Of a stretch of 64,000 bases of DNA, positions 11,331 through 23,739 are shown in pieces. Both the position numbers and the translations under genes were made by a program. Source of the DNA: Platerodrilus igneus (Eukaryota > Arthropoda > Insecta > Coleoptera > Lycidae); contig JARFIW010000003.1 in assembly GCA_036346225.1 (NCBI GenBank), positions 992,001 through 1,056,000 on the forward strand, given 5' to 3'. A model generated the notes under the pieces. That model made no database searches. It was given only the letters and a program-made list of their open reading frames with translations, and was not told the origin of the DNA. Numbering within the stretch: position 1 is the first letter of the stretch; each line of letters starts with the position of its first letter.

Positions 11331-11956
11331 TTTAAATAAAAATGAAAATTTGCTTCCTGGATATAAGTAATTCTTTTAATGGTTGAGAAATTTTAAATTT
11401 TAGTTAAAATCACTATAGTTTTTTTTCTTTATGTATGAGGATTAAGTGTTAGTTTCTGTATATTCTGTATAGTTTTAAGCTCGTTAGTATTATTTACAGT
11501 GTTAATTTTATTCTTGCGATACTTTACTTTCCACATGGAAATATGGATACAAATTTTCTATATGAAAACGTCCCGACATTCACCCTGTCATTCTCCAATT
11601 CGTAAGTATTCCCTTCTGCAAAAATTCTTCTCACTCGATAAGGACCTTCATGGAAATACCAACTTGGCACAAATATTTCTTTCCCAATTTGACATTCTCA
11701 ATCTTTTAACAATAACAAGATCCCCAACTGAAAAACCACTTGCTTCTTGATTTTCTTGTTACGTTTCTCCAACTCCCTTCTTTGTATCGTTTCGACTTGT
11801 TGTTTGGCTTTATGCAACAACTCCGTTATATCCTCCACTTTTGTTCAGCTCTCCACGGTCTTGCTGGAATCACCTTCTTCATCAATGTCACAGGACACAT
11901 TCCTGTCACTGAACTTGGTACAAAATTAATATATTCTTCTATTTGCGGTAAATACC

Positions 11957-12427
11957 TTACCCACCGATCATGTTGTTCCTCGTTATTAACCTCAAAAACT
12001 TTATTACTTCTTGAATATATCTTTCACACGGATTTCCTTGAGGATGTCTGATACTACAGAATGTCATCTTTATTCCATCCTTCCTTAATTTACTTTCAAC
12101 CCTTCTATTACGAAAATACGTTGCATTGTCCAACAATACCCTATTCATCTTACCTATTCGTTCTACAAACTTTCTTACAGAACTCAATACATGCCTAGAA
12201 TTACATCTTCTCGCTGGATAAAGCTGCACAAACTTTGTAAAAATATCAACTACAACTAAAATATGCTGATATCCGTTCCTACTCGGTATCAAATTACTCA
12301 AGTAATCCATTGCCACAATATCTAATGGACCTTCCGCTCTTATACATCTAACTTGATTCTGCAACACCACATTCTTATCCTTTCCTAACAAACACGTCTC
12401 ACACAGATTTATGCAATTTTTCACCAA
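11957..12427 (-). pseudogene. Gypsy integrase core
   Basis: Integrase of the rve type: zinc-region Cys pair, then first Asp in DIVAMDYLS, second Asp in RVLLDNATYF (usually SDNGTQF) and a Glu-containing CERYIQEVIKF after RHPQGNP. The enzyme would insert the element's cDNA. The frame breaks near 11,957. C-terminal remnants continue out of frame to about 11,500 and parallel the second copy's C-terminus. Confidence 0.85.
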
Positions 12428-12843
12428 TTTTCTATCGTTTCGTGCATAGAAAGCTTCCTAAATATCAAGAACGTCTTACGAATCCCTATATGACCAAGCG
12501 TAGTATGAATTTCCTGGATCAGCTCAACGGCTACCTGTGTCGTTAACACTAATAATTCATCATCCCATAACCTTTTCACCAAAACTCCCTCGACCATATA
12601 AAAACCTCTGTCTTGTTCTAAATTCTCTCTGAATAATTTTTCTCTGATCACCCTTATTTCTTCGTGTGCTTGCATCCGATGAAATCTGGCATTCGACCAT
12701 CTTCCCAGATCTTCAAACACTTGCAATGCAATCAAAAATCCATTCCTACTATCCGTTAGCAACCCTTCATCCTTCCTACTAAAGAAATCAGCCGTAACAT
12801 TTTCTTTACCAGGTTTATGTCTAATCTCAAAATCTCCTAGCAT
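12421..12843 (-). pseudogene. Gypsy RNase H end and integrase zinc region
   Basis: Starts with FEIRHKPGKENVTADFFSR, the end of the Gypsy RNase H. It continues to the integrase N-terminal zinc region HTTLGHIGIRKTF, which supplies the two His. The two Cys (NLCETCLLGKD) lie in the next frame. It follows directly on the deletion junction and overlaps the integrase frame by a few bases in another phase, so a frameshift separates them. Confidence 0.8.
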
Positions 12844-13603
12844 CTAAACATATTCTTAATTCTAAATTATCAGATTTAGGCACAACCACTACCGGATTGA
12901 TATAGGGTGTTCTCGCTAATTCAATAATTCCCTCTTTTAACATCTTTTTAATCTCATTTTTTACTCGACCCCTTAATGCAAATGGTATTGGATATACCTT
13001 AGTACGAAAACTTCCCTCGTCTGTGACCTCTAACTTGTGCATATACTCCTTCGCAAACCTAGGCTCATTACTAAAAACTCCTGCATGTCTATTAAACAAC
13101 TCATATAACATTTCCTTTATATCCACACCTATTAATCCTATCTGTTCCTCATCAAATACCTTCTCAAATATATTACATAACCGTAACTCATCAATTCCAT
13201 CATAAGTTCTATCCTTAGTCTTTCCTGATCCTATACTATCTGTATTTATTTCATCCCTAGTATCCCGATTATCCTTAGGCACCACCCATTTCTTCTCTAA
13301 ATTTAATACCCTTACCATTCGTGCTTTACCATCTATAACCAGTCCAAATTCCTCAATTACATCTATCCCTACAATAAAATCTAAATATAATCCTCTTGCT
13401 ATCCAAAACTCTACTTCACCTAGTCTGGTACTTCCTAATACAATCGATACTCGTACAACTTTGTCTATCGTAGTTAACTTCCTCTTAATCGCAGACCATA
13501 AATTAATACTCTTAACCCTACAAATTTTCCCTTTGAATAATTCTGCATGTTTCAAAACTATTTCCTCTCTCACCAGCGATAACTGCGACCCTGTATCTAT
13601 CAA
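12827..13603 (-). pseudogene. Gypsy protease and N-terminal RT
   Basis: Near the start is the aspartic protease motif MIDTGSQLSLV, with the catalytic-type DTG, followed by FIVGIDVIEEFG. The second half is the RT entry region: ELFNRHAGVFSNEP, KVYPIPFALRGRV, MLKEGIIELARTPYINPVVV and LELRICLDARR. RT stops there: the next bases belong to the end of RNase H. RT motifs A to E and most of RNase H are missing. The matching junction in the second copy (about 57,015 to 58,018) puts the loss at roughly 1,000 bp. Confidence 0.85.
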
Positions 13604-13850
13604 TGCCGTGTAAACAGAATCCCTAAACTAATATGAATAAATGGTAACTCCGCCTTCTTTCAAACTTATTATCTAATAACTTATCTACTAAACTAATACT
13701 ATGCTGTGTCCCTAAATCTGATTTTCCTAACACTAATAAATCGACGTTTTTTTTTGTACCGTGGGTTCATCGTGGACCTCCACTTTCTCTATCCTATCCT
13801 CCGATCTCTGTCGCGTGTCTCTTGTTGTTACGTGTTGGATCGTCAAGTTT

Positions 13851-14672
13851 CTATCTGTCTCCGTTCTCGGTCTCTAATCCCTGTCGGTATTTCCCCTGAT
13901 CCGTTGATGTCTGCTCCCTTTCTCTCTGCCATCTCTGTCCAAAACCTGTCCTTTGCTGTCCAAAACCTCTGTCATTCCTATCCGTCCTGTTCCAGTCATT
14001 GTTCCCCCTATAACTATCGTCTCTATTAAAACGTTGTTCCCAATTATTATTCGTTCTCCTTTGATTTCCCTGATATTGCTTTCTGTAGTTGTCCTGTCCA
14101 TTCTCCCTATAATTGTATCCTTGCACCCCAGTCCTCTGGTAGTCTGTGCTATTTCTATTCCTATCCCAATTCCTATTATCACTATTTTCCCTGGTATTCG
14201 TTTCAAACGTCCTAGCTACGTCATAATTTCGCATCATTTCCAAAAAGTCTCTTAAAGTCCGAACGTTTTGTATCGCTACGGCCCTAGTTATTTCCGCCTC
14301 CATATGCCTTGACAACAATAATATAATTTCATCTTCTCTTAATTTAGGAATCAGGTGCTGCGCCTGGTTATACTTTTCAATCACATAATTTTCTCTCGAT
14401 CCTTGGTATGACCTATAGTTCCCAGTGTTTAAATCCGTTCGAATATTAGCCTGATGCGTGTTTCCCCAATATTGTTCTATGAATAGCCTTCGAAATTCCT
14501 CGTACGAACTATATTGCCTCCTCACGATACAGTGCCATTTCTCTGCACAACCCCCCAATGTCACGCTCACCATCTGCATCTTCACCCTCTCAGGCTCACT
14601 CTCTACCATCTCGTCCAACTTGCTAAGATAGACCATCGGCTGCTCATTCTTTCTGCCTTCAAACCTCGGCAA
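13851..14672 (-). pseudogene. Gypsy Gag-like protein
   Basis: A 273-residue frame. The first half has the capsid-type pattern of Gypsy Gag: a VYLSKLDEM segment, TLGGCAEKWH, then EFRRLFIEQYWG and ENYVIEKYNQAQHLIPKL. The second half (from about residue 160) is a low-complexity Asn/Arg/Gln/Tyr region rich in NWDRNR- and YRENGQDN-like words. No CCHC knuckle is visible, so RNA binding may rest on this basic region. It precedes the protease frame, as expected. Gag would form the particle that packages element RNA. The frame is open but sits in a defective element. Confidence 0.75.
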
Positions 14673-15783
14673 GGTCTCTTTCCTAGCCTATACTGGTATC
14701 CTGCATCACAAACAACTCTTCCCTTTCCAATTCAACCAACTGTTCTCTCATCTGTCTAACATTCCTTCAAGACCAGACAATCCATTTACCGTATTCCCCA
14801 GAACCGTCGTATCCCTTCTCAGCTTCTCTGCCACCTCCTGACTCGCCCGCAATTTGCCTATAATTTCGTTTTAGAGTTAATATTGTCCTCCGTCTGAATC
14901 CGAACTATTTCACCTAAATTCTGCAATTTTTCTGTCTGTCTAACTTCGACCATGTACAGCTCTTCCCTTAATTCATTTAAACCTGTTGTTACCTTCCTTC
15001 TACAACCTGGACTCTATCCTCTACGTCCTTCAGAACTTCATCCTTAAATGAACACAAACTGCTCTGTATTGATACATTAATTCCTTCAATTTTCATTTCC
15101 ATCATATCAAATTTTTCCTTAACTTCCGCTTGTGAATTTCTAACTCGCCAACAATGATCCTCTCAATTCTTCATGCGACTTAGTTAACGACCCTTTTAAT
15201 TCCAACAAAACCATCATCACATCTTGGATCTGCATATTCTCTTTTCCCTTATCAATTTCATTTTCTCCCGATGTACCCCTGAATTCACAATAATCACCTC
15301 CGGCTCCACATATCCCCAGCTTCATCCCTAGCATCCCCTGCCGCTACAGTCTTAACCACCGGTTGCCCTCTCACACCAGTCTCAACTCCATAAACTTTCC
15401 TGACCTCATGATTCTCTCCTCATCAGACATGTCCCTTTAATTTTCAAAATAAACTTCAATGATGTGCCCCACTAAGCTACACAACCTCTGCAAATCTGAA
15501 TCAGCCCTATCGAGCCCCACCTTTAGGCGAACAAATATTTTGTTGCGAAGTTATTTACCTATTCGAGCCCCACCTAATGTTTTACCGCCGCTAAAATTGA
15601 CCAAAGTGTGAATATCAAATTACGTCTTAGCCTACTACAATAAATTCAAAACCTTCAACAACTGTCAAATAAATATATATGAAACGTCAATCAAATATTA
15701 ATTTTCACTTTTAAATAGAATATATGCAACGTACAACTAACAAATCTACTCTGCCTCACGTTGTTAGCGCCATCTGTTATATT
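14673..15783 (-). other. 5' untranslated leader and Gag N-terminal remnants
   Basis: Between the LTR and the recognisable Gag lie frames with many stops. The leader contains the word AGGTGGGGCTCGA twice (minus strand, near 15,510 and 15,565), which resembles the tRNA-Lys T-arm complement. A 64-residue frame (15,334-15,140) could be part of an N-terminal extension. I cannot define a protein here. Confidence 0.4.
15754..15772 (-). promoter_or_regulatory. Primer-binding site, tRNA-Lys-like
   Basis: About 11 bases inside the 5' LTR end, the minus strand reads TGGCGCTAACAACGTGAGG. Insect tRNA-Lys(CTT) 3' ends would pair with TGGCGCCCAACGTGGGG, so the site resembles a mutated tRNA-Lys primer site. 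The assignment is from memory of the tRNA end and is moderate. Confidence 0.5.
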
Positions 15784-17186
15784 TATACTGTGATCCTACC
15801 TTATTAGTGATAGGCGTAATATATCTATCTGTCACTCCTTGTCTTATTTTAGAGCCTTGTTGAGTTATGCCACACAATTTATCTTTAAATATTTTACACG
15901 GCTGCTGCACTTAAATATTTTACAGGGCCGTCAAACACGTGGCGGAATCTACCTAGGGTGGGTCCGTCCTAAGCAAACACCTCTCAACTAAACACCCAAA
16001 CAAATATCCAAGGATTTTCAAAATAATTTTAAAAGCCAAAAGTATTCCCAAACACTAGTTCCACTTTTATAAATTTGATTAAAGCACTGCGTAGATATTA
16101 AATACTAATACCTGGAATCCAGATACAAGCGCCGCCTTCCAGCCGTCCTGAAGCCAAGTGACCAGCTGCAGGCACCTCCTGTATATAAATAAGTAACTCG
16201 AGCAACTGGTAATCTCCAGACCATAAAACTACTAATATTTCTACAAATTTTATGTTATACAAATACTCAGATAACTCCAATTCCACTATGCTTTCGTCTT
16301 CAAACAATAACGGTACAGACCAGCACTCCCTCTTTTAATTAACTTTTATTCGCCGTAAAACTGCTACTATTTGCTATCTCCAGGTACAACTTGACTTTCA
16401 AAACTTTCTCGTAACTTTTAAATGTAATAAAACTCATAACAGTACAAAACACGTCTATTTTTCAGTAATATAAATTTGAAGTCCCTTATAAATAAAATCC
16501 GTCTTCTTTTGTTTTCCGTTGCCATGGCAACTATCTCTACGCACACTATGCAATTTCTAATTATTAATAATTGATTAATAATACAGTTCTTTTCTCTAGA
16601 TACATTCATTTTCTAGATGGTTTGTAATCCAGTGATTTATGTATATTGAACTTTTTACAATATTGAAAATAGCTAACAAACTTTGATGGTTTAACTTTTA
16701 AATTGTACGCAACAGACATTTATGTCTTATTCGGTAAACGTCCTGTCATTACATAACCAATCTTTAATTGTTAAAACATATTCAAACTGAAATTGATTTA
16801 CAAATTTTACGGGAGTATCACTTAACTCCTTAAAATTTTAAAAGCGTGCAGTATACCAAGCAATTTTGATATTTGTTTTTACATTCAAATGGTTCTGAAA
16901 ACACTAACTCCAAATTAAATTTCATATATGTGCAACCATAACAATTAAAATACGTATACAATGCAAACTTATAACTAGCTTAGCCTGGTCTATGGCCGGT
17001 ATATGTTGTTGAATGCAATGCAGTTTCAAAAGCTTTATAAATTTATAAACGTGGAATAGTTGTTGTTAATTTATAAACCAAAATACCTGAAAGAAAATAC
17101 TCAAACAAAACCAAATATACCCCCATTCTAGCAAAGTCGTTTGAAGCCCTATTTAAACATTTTATAAGCCTACCCCTTCTTGACAG

Positions 17187-17190
<4 letters not shown>
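15784..17190 (-). repeat. 5' LTR (1,407 bp)
   Basis: A direct repeat of 9,573-11,315 with only scattered differences visible. On the minus strand it starts TATACTGTCAAGAAGGGG and ends GATCACAGTATA. It lacks the 334-bp internal duplication of the 3' LTR. The small frame 16,098-16,307 is a by-product of the repeat. Confidence 0.9.

Positions 17191-17245
<55 letters not shown>
17191..17245. repeat. AT microsatellite
   Basis: An uninterrupted AT run between the Gypsy 5' LTR and the outer edge of the giant palindrome. Its translation gives a spurious run of Ile-Tyr. Confidence 0.95.
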
Positions 17246-17249
<4 letters not shown>

Positions 17250-17997
17250 GTTTTTAGTGTGGCAATGGTCGATAACTCCGTTATTATAAAAGCTACGTAA
17301 ACCAAATTTGGAGACATATTAGGTATGCCTAAAGTGCACATTTTAAAAATATTTAGAAGCACACAGGGTGTTTCATAATTCCAGGGCATATTAAACTTAT
17401 ATTTTTTAAATGGAACACCCTATATATTATTACATTTTTGAAAGGCCGATAAAAAGAGCTTTAATTTCATATTAAATTGTATCTGTCTATTCCTTTTAGT
17501 TTTTGAGATATTCAATTGTTTTTAGAAAAAATGACCCTGATTAGATACATCGCCACTGCACTAATACACAACTTATGTTAATTTACTATATGCCATAATA
17601 TATTTGTAATTATCACTTTTTCGAAATTTCTTCACAGTATACAGGGTATGTCAGGTTTTGCAAAATGCAATTTTTAAATTTTTTTTTTAAATGGCACGCT
17701 ACCAATTTTATTGCTACAATGGGTAGTTCATTAAGTGTCCTTTCATTTTTGTTAAGCATTCCCTATACCTAAATTTATTACTTTCTGAGATATTTTTGAT
17801 TTTCTTCAAATTTTAAGAATGTTTTTAATTTACATAACTAAAAATAACTTACTATTGGAGAATATTATAAAACAATTAATACATTTTGATTAACAATTAA
17901 CTACACTTATCCAATAACAATTTTCACTAAAGATATAACAACTTACAATAATACGCAATCAACAGAATTCTGCCAGATAAACAATATGCATTTTATA
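17246..17997 (+). repeat. Outer module of left palindrome arm
   Basis: Reverse complement of 35,660-36,426. It contains the AGGGTGT / AAATGGAACACCCT pairs also seen at 8.1 kb, two per arm. The identical short peptide frame at 17,162-17,389 and 36,345-36,530 is only a consequence of this mirror duplication. Confidence 0.75.
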
Positions 17998-18342
17998 GAA
18001 AATGTTCAAGCAGGAAATCAGGCAGGCTTTGAAAAAAATAACTATTATATGTAAAGTGTCATTTAGGTTTATTAATTGTAGTGTGTTGTCATTTAACAGG
18101 ATATCTCTCTTGGTATATTCTTGATGCAAGTAGGAAATTTCTTAAACTTGCTCCCAATACTCAAATCATATTTATTTGTTCTTCCACTGTAAAATTTATT
18201 TTGAAAACTCCTTCAAAGATTACATTTAAAACAGAACTGATAATGTGTTAAATGGCAACACACTACAATTAATAAACCTAAATGACATTTTGATTGTAAT
18301 TGTTATTTTTTTCAAAGCCTGCCTGATTTCCTGCTTGAACAT
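17998..18342. repeat. MITE-like inverted repeat, inserted in left arm only
   Basis: It opens with GTTCAAGCAGGAAATCAGGC and closes with its reverse complement. A second paired stretch covers AATGACA, AATAAACCTAA and CACACTACAATTAAT. The arms are about 100 bp with a loop of about 130 bp. The right palindrome arm lacks it, so it is younger than the palindrome or was lost on the right. Confidence 0.65.
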
Positions 18343-19396
18343 CTAATAACTATAAATTTTGTATGCCCGTCTTTGTGCTAAAGTTGAGAGGCGCGAATCG
18401 ATCGCTTTTTGGGATTTGCGTCCGAGGCCGGTTTTTATAGCGGAAAACCGATAAATTGCGAAGAAATAAGGATTTTCCGGGAAAAGATTAATTTGAAGCG
18501 ACGTATTTGTTAACGTATTAAAAAAGCTTGGATCCCTCAAAAATTTCCGATTTAAAAACCGAACAAGACGTGCGACGAAGTCGGCACCTGCTCGGTTAAC
18601 GTTGGTACGAGAGAGAAGAAAGCTCGAGTTAGTTTCTAAAATACGTATTCGGGCGTTAAAAAATATCTAATATATACCAAACAACGCTATTCGTATTCTA
18701 AAACCTGAATTATTAACAGTTTGCAAGCTGGTGGTATAGTATTTTCTTAAAACAGGAATTAAAATTTGTATAATTACCTCGCGAAACGTCAAACACAGGT
18801 TCCGAAAGCCAACGGAAGCGAACGAATATGTACCTTCAAAATCTATGATTACACACTTCGTTTCAAATTCCTCAAATTTGGACTTACAAATCATCTAATA
18901 TCGTTTAAGAGTACCAACAATTGACTAAAATTATACGAAAACATCGCTTTTTAATATACACCAGCTATTTATTTGAAAAATAATTACTTATTACATTTGA
19001 CGTTTATTTACGGAATCGCCCGAACAATTACAATATACTGTGATTTATTCCTAAGACGATGTATTCCTTATGTGGCATTAAGCATAGCAAGTATACAACC
19101 AATGCGGTTTCAATAAACATTACCTCGACAGCGCAGGCTTAACAACTCTGGCTACGAACCGTGCGTACGTTGGTTCGATACCCAGTAAAATTCTTTTTTT
19201 TTAATTTAATTTTATGTTGCTTTTTAAAACATGCCATAGCATTCATTTAACAATATGCATTAAATAAACCAACTCTTTTTTTTCATATGCTTCAATGCTA
19301 TCTACAATCTATAATTTGTTAATTATATTTTCTCAAAATCCATTTACAACGTTTACTTTTCAGAGATTGTCCAACTTGCAGAAACGTATTTGCTTA
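18343..19396 (+). repeat. 1.1-kb unit C, extra copy in left arm
   Basis: Reverse complement of the palindrome loop 23,740-24,853. It runs from TCTAATAACTATAAA to GTATTTGCTTATA. It lies next to the MITE-like repeat and interrupts the left arm at the point where the right arm continues directly from module to hairpin. It contains a tRNA-like segment (19,122-19,186). Stop codons in all frames argue against a protein. Confidence 0.75.
19122..19186 (+). other. tRNA-like segment in unit C
   Basis: An A-box-like GCGCAGGCTTAACAAC and, about 30 bases on, a B-box-like GGTTCGATACCCAGT. The loop copy (minus strand 24,010-23,940) keeps both words in slightly different form. It may be a SINE head or tRNA-derived promoter. 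I could not assign an anticodon or fold a clean cloverleaf. Confidence 0.4.
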
Positions 19397-19411
19397 TACT
19401 AGAAGCGGTTT

Positions 19412-19430
19412 GTAGTCCCTACGGGACTAC
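19412..19430. repeat. Conserved hairpin at satellite edge (left)
   Basis: GTAGTCCC, loop TAC, GGGACTAC: a perfect 8-bp stem. The mirror copy is at 35,617-35,635. It marks the start of the 18-bp satellite in both arms. Confidence 0.8.
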
Positions 19431-19459
19431 TTTAAGCGCCTTTACTCGCTTTGTGGACC

Positions 19460-19770
19460 ACTCTCTTTACGTCCCACCATCTTTACACCTTACCATCTTT
19501 ACGCTTTACCATCTTTATGCCTTACCATCTTTGCGCACCGCCCTCTCTACGCCCCGACCTCTATACGCCCCGCCCTCTGTGCGCCCTGTCCTCTCTACGC
19601 CCCGTCCTCTCTACGCCCCGACCTCTCTACGCCCCGACCTCTCTACGCCCCACCGTCTCTACGCCCCGCCGTCTCTACGCCCAGCCGTCTCTACGCCCCG
19701 CCGTCTCCCCCGTCGTCTCTACGCCCCGCCCTCTCTACGCCCCGCCCTCTACACCCCGTCTTCACTTTCT
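19460..19770 (+). repeat. 18-bp satellite, left arm
   Basis: Tandem variants of CTCTCTACGCCCCGACCT. The period of 18 is a multiple of three, so several frames stay open and give repetitive LYAPPSLRPA-like peptides. These are not genes. The right-arm counterpart is at 35,237-35,600. Confidence 0.9.
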
Positions 19771-19805
19771 TCTAGAAGAATTCATTAAAACGACTTTGAG
19801 AAGTT

Positions 19806-20935
19806 GAGCGAATCAAGATCACCTAGCTCTAGTAGACTTTGTCGAAATCACTTTTGGGAGTTAACCGGATCAAGATCACCTCGATCTAGTAGACTTTGCC
19901 AAAATCACACCGGGAGTCGATCGGATCAAGAATTATTTCGCTGTAGTAGACTTTGTTGAAATCACCTCTTGGAGTTGATCGGATCAAGACCACTTCGCCC
20001 TAGCAGACTTTGTTGAAATCACTTCAGTGAGTCGATTGGATCAAGATGCCCTAGTAGACTTTGTCGAAATCACCTCGTGGAACGATCGAATGAAGACTAC
20101 TTCGCCCTAGTAGACTTTGTGAAGATCACTTGGGAGTCGAATGGATCAAGACCACTTCGACCTAGTAGATTTTGTCGAAATCACTTCGGGGAGTCGATCG
20201 GACCAAGATCATTTCGTTGCAGTAGACTTGTTCGAAATCACCTTGGGGAGTACATCAGATCAAGATCACTTCACTTTAGTAGACTTTGTCGAAATCATTG
20301 ATTGGGAGTCGATCGGATCTAGATCATTTCGTCCTAGTAGTCTTTGTCGAAATCACTTGGAAGGCGATCGGATCAAAACCACTTCGCCTTAGTAGTCTAT
20401 GTCGAAATTACTTAGGAGAGTCGATCGGATCAAGACCACTTCGCCCTAGTGACCTTGTCGAAATAATTTCGGAGAATCGATCGGATCAAGACCACTTCGC
20501 TCTAGTGATCTTGCCGAAAGCACTTTAAGGGGGAGTCGATTGGATCAAGATTACTTCGCCAAAGAAGACTTTGTCAAAATCACTTAGTGGAAGTCGATTG
20601 GATCAAGATCGCGCCATAGTATATTGTCGAAATCACTTTGGGAAGTCGACCGGCTTAAGACCACTTTACCCTAGTAGACTGTCGAAATTACTGCGGGAGG
20701 CGATAGGATCGAGATTACTTTGCCCTAGTAGACTGTTGAAGTCACTTCGGGGAGTTGATTGGGGGTCAAGATCACTTTGCCCTAGTAGACTGTTGAAGTC
20801 ACTTCGGAGAGTTGATTGGGGGTCAAGATCACTTTGCCCTAGTAGTCTTTGTCGAAATCACTTGAAGTCGATCGGGCCAAGATAAGTTCGCCTTAGTAGA
20901 GTTTGTCGAAATCATTTCAGGAGTCGATCGGGCCA
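19806..20935 (+). repeat. ~57-bp satellite, left arm
   Basis: About 1.13 kb of diverged tandem units of 55-58 bp, each with a version of TCGATCGGATCAAGA, then CCACTTCGCCCTAGTAGACT, then TTGTCGAAATCACTT. Period and spacing drift, so units are old. The open frames across it are by-products. Confidence 0.9.
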
Positions 20936-23739
20936 AATAAAAATCCACATATGCAAACCAAACAAAATTAAGTAATATTTATTAATTGTTGGCAATGTTA
21001 CATATGAGCACATGTGTAATAACGTGTTTGCAAATAGCAATTTATGTTGAAGATAACCTTCACCTGAAGTCTATGCTATCAATTTTGCTATTAGAGATTT
21101 AGATAAAAGAGGTTTTTTCTATGCATAACATGCGTTTAACATTTCTCAATTTAAATTAAAAATGAGTATAATACGTATCGTAGCGGTATTGAATTTAGGT
21201 TTTACGCGGGAAGATTTGTGTTTTAGCACATATTTGGTATTTTATAAAGACTTTTCGTTAATGTAGGCAACCGCTCGGTTCTACCTTGTCTGCACATCAT
21301 GCTGCCTCATTACTACGTATTGGGTATGCTCGCAAGATAAAGTTGTCAATTGCTGTTAATGTAAATAAGGAATAATTAACTTATTGTAGACAGTTGTATA
21401 ACGTTTATAAATTTTGTTTGAGTATATTTTCTTTTGAATGTTAGTAAAATTTCAAAAAAAAAAAAGTATTTGTATTTGCGATTATGAATACTTAAGTTGA
21501 AAATACGTATGAATTTTTTCAATTGGTTTTTATTCTTAACTTTTGATGTTTGTTAAAAGAAGTGGACCTTAAATAAACAAATATCAAAGGAATGCAGGAC
21601 GTTCCCTACGTCTGTATTTAAAATAAATGAAATATAGAAGAAATTAAAAACCAAAACGCTTGAAATGTTAAAGTTTTTAATTACTGTTAATGTAAATAAA
21701 GAATAGTTAACTTATTGCAGACCATTTTGTAGGGGTTATAAATTTTGTTTGGCTATTTGACGCATATTAGGACGCTTGTTAAAAATCCAAAAATAAAGAA
21801 AAAAATTAATGTAATTGGGCATTGAACCACCGAGGTTGCGTATGGTAGACGGAGGAAAGGAAAGAAAGGAAAGATAATCTATTTTTAACTTTTTCATACA
21901 ATTTTGCCGAATATTAACAATAATAACAATTGATTTCCTTAATAGTACCTACGATGCGACGTTTAACTATAAGCAATTTAAATGACAATATTCGGTATCT
22001 ATACTAAAATATTTACCTAACTGTTTAAAATAATTAACGATTTCTTCTATTTTATTTGTATTTTATACCATTGTTGTGTGTTGTACAATAGGAAAAGTAG
22101 TGGAAAAAACCTATTTTAAACTTAATTTTAACCTTAATACTACCTTAAACTATAAAAACTAAAAAACTATATACAAATGCGGGCAGACGGAGGTGTTAGC
22201 CTTACGCTATCGAACCTTATTTTGTAGAAAATCCTTTGGTTGTATACTTGTAGTAGTCGAAGCCTCAAAAGATATATAGCGTTTTATAAATTATTCACGT
22301 AGACTTGAAATTTTTCAGATGTATTCGGTAATAAACGTCAAATAAAATTTTTAACTTTTTGTGTTTAAAATAGACCGCATCTATTAATGCGTGATACTTT
22401 TTTATAATCAGAATTAATAATTATCAGTACGATAAAGAATTATTATGTAATTTAGAAGGTTTAATTGTAGAAATTTGCAAATTAACTGTGTTAACAGAGT
22501 TTCAGATAGTGCGTGCTCGTGCTTCAACGTCTTTGCTCGTAACATAGGTTAGATGAGTTAGTATGTATGCGCCATTTCCTGTTTGTAAAACGTTGGCGTC
22601 TTTGTCCGCCATTTGCGCGGATAGTGTTAATACTTCCTATGAAATTATAGGTTTGGTTAGCATCTAAACTATATTGAAAAGGTTAAAATCCCTGCTATGG
22701 TTTACATCTAAGAATGCATTGCAAATGAATTTGAAAGCTTATAGACGCAAAAATTTATATTTCCATATTTTACTAAAATGAATTACATACATACATTATG
22801 TATGTACATAAGTCAAATTTATAAAACTGAAAATATATGTTTGTACATCATACATGGATTTTAAGAAATGAAATAAACATTTTAGCAAAGTATATTATTG
22901 GCTTATTGCATATTGTAGGAAGAAGAAAACCGATTTCAGGTACAATTGACAAATACAACAAAACACGGGCCATTGGCATACAAATGAAAAAATAATCATG
23001 AAAACGTAATTTTATTGTTATAGGGATTTGAAAATCTATGCCTAGTGGCAATCTTATTTCCACAACTTCTCACATAGTAGAGAACGTATATGTAATCCAC
23101 GATTCGGATAAAAATATGTAATCCATTATTTTAACATTTGTCACAAAAACTAATAAATATGAATCTCTTCTAAATACAGTAATGTATAAACAAACACCAA
23201 GGTCTAACATTAAGACATCAGTTTCTCTTAAGTTTTAGTTTTACAATAAATTATTTGTCCATGCAATATCGGTAGGTACGTAATAACAACATTGACGGTG
23301 AAATAAGTACCTATAAAAACATTAGTAATGTAATATTAAGTAAAAGTAATTTTTTTTTAATCACATACCTGGATATATTCAAGAAGTCTATTATTAATAT
23401 CACAATTCGTATTGAATTTTTTGAAATGCAGCCAATCAAATTGAACAATCTTTGAATAGCGCCAAACGAAACGCCAAATTAATGTCAAATGAATGACAAA
23501 CGTAATTGCTTTTAAAATTGTGGGCGCCATCTATTCGGATAGTTTTAAATAAAGATGTAGAGTTTATGATAGATGCAATATGTTTGGTACATATTAGAAA
23601 ATTTGTTAAGGATCGTATACCAATTTTTGAAACCAACTCGAACGTCTGTTCATCAACGCAAAATGTACCGGTTTTAGTTCTGTGCGTTGGTTTTAGAGCG
23701 TAAAATATTAAAGGTTTTAGTTTTATACACATATAAGCG
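20936..23739 (+). repeat. Inner segment D of left palindrome arm
   Basis: Mirror of 24,854-27,593 plus 33,106-33,324. It is AT-rich without a supported gene. Landmarks found in both arms: ACATACATACATTATGTATG near 22,790 and 25,920; a 9-bp direct repeat around a 329-bp insert; and the word GGGCGCCATCTATTCGG near 23,521 and 25,165. Arms differ by scattered substitutions and small indels. Confidence 0.75.
21815..22215 (-). other. tRNA-like sequence split by a 329-bp insertion
   Basis: On the minus strand, GATAGCGTAAGGCTAACACC followed by CCGTCTGC is one half, and CCGTCTACCATACGCAACC, then GGTGGTTCAATGCCCA, is the other. The direct repeat AGACGGAGG (plus strand 21,847-21,855 and 22,185-22,193) brackets 329 bp between them. 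This looks like a target duplication of an insertion into a tRNA-derived repeat. The same arrangement is in the right arm (26,525-26,877), so the insertion is older than the inverted duplication. Confidence 0.5.

Larger units (their letters stand above)
9573..17190 (-). mobile_element. Gypsy-family LTR retrotransposon, RT core deleted
   Basis: Minus-strand order: 5' LTR (17,190-15,784), primer site, gag, protease with the start of RT, the end of RNase H, integrase, purine-rich tract (about 11,316-11,330), 3' LTR (11,315-9,573). LTR ends form the short inverted repeat TATACTGT/ACAGTATA. A deletion of about 1 kb joins the RT start to the RNase H end near 12,840, as the copy at 56.7-59.3 kb shows. 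The element could not replicate without a helper. Confidence 0.9.

Noticed and set aside
14514..14759. Plus-strand frame opposite Gag
   Set aside because: A shadow of the Gag reading frame on the other strand.
19390..20885. Several open frames with repetitive LYAPPSLRP or SDQDHFALVDFVEIT-like peptides
   Set aside because: They follow the period of the 18-bp and ~57-bp satellites, appear in several frames and mirror in the right arm. No independent sign of coding.
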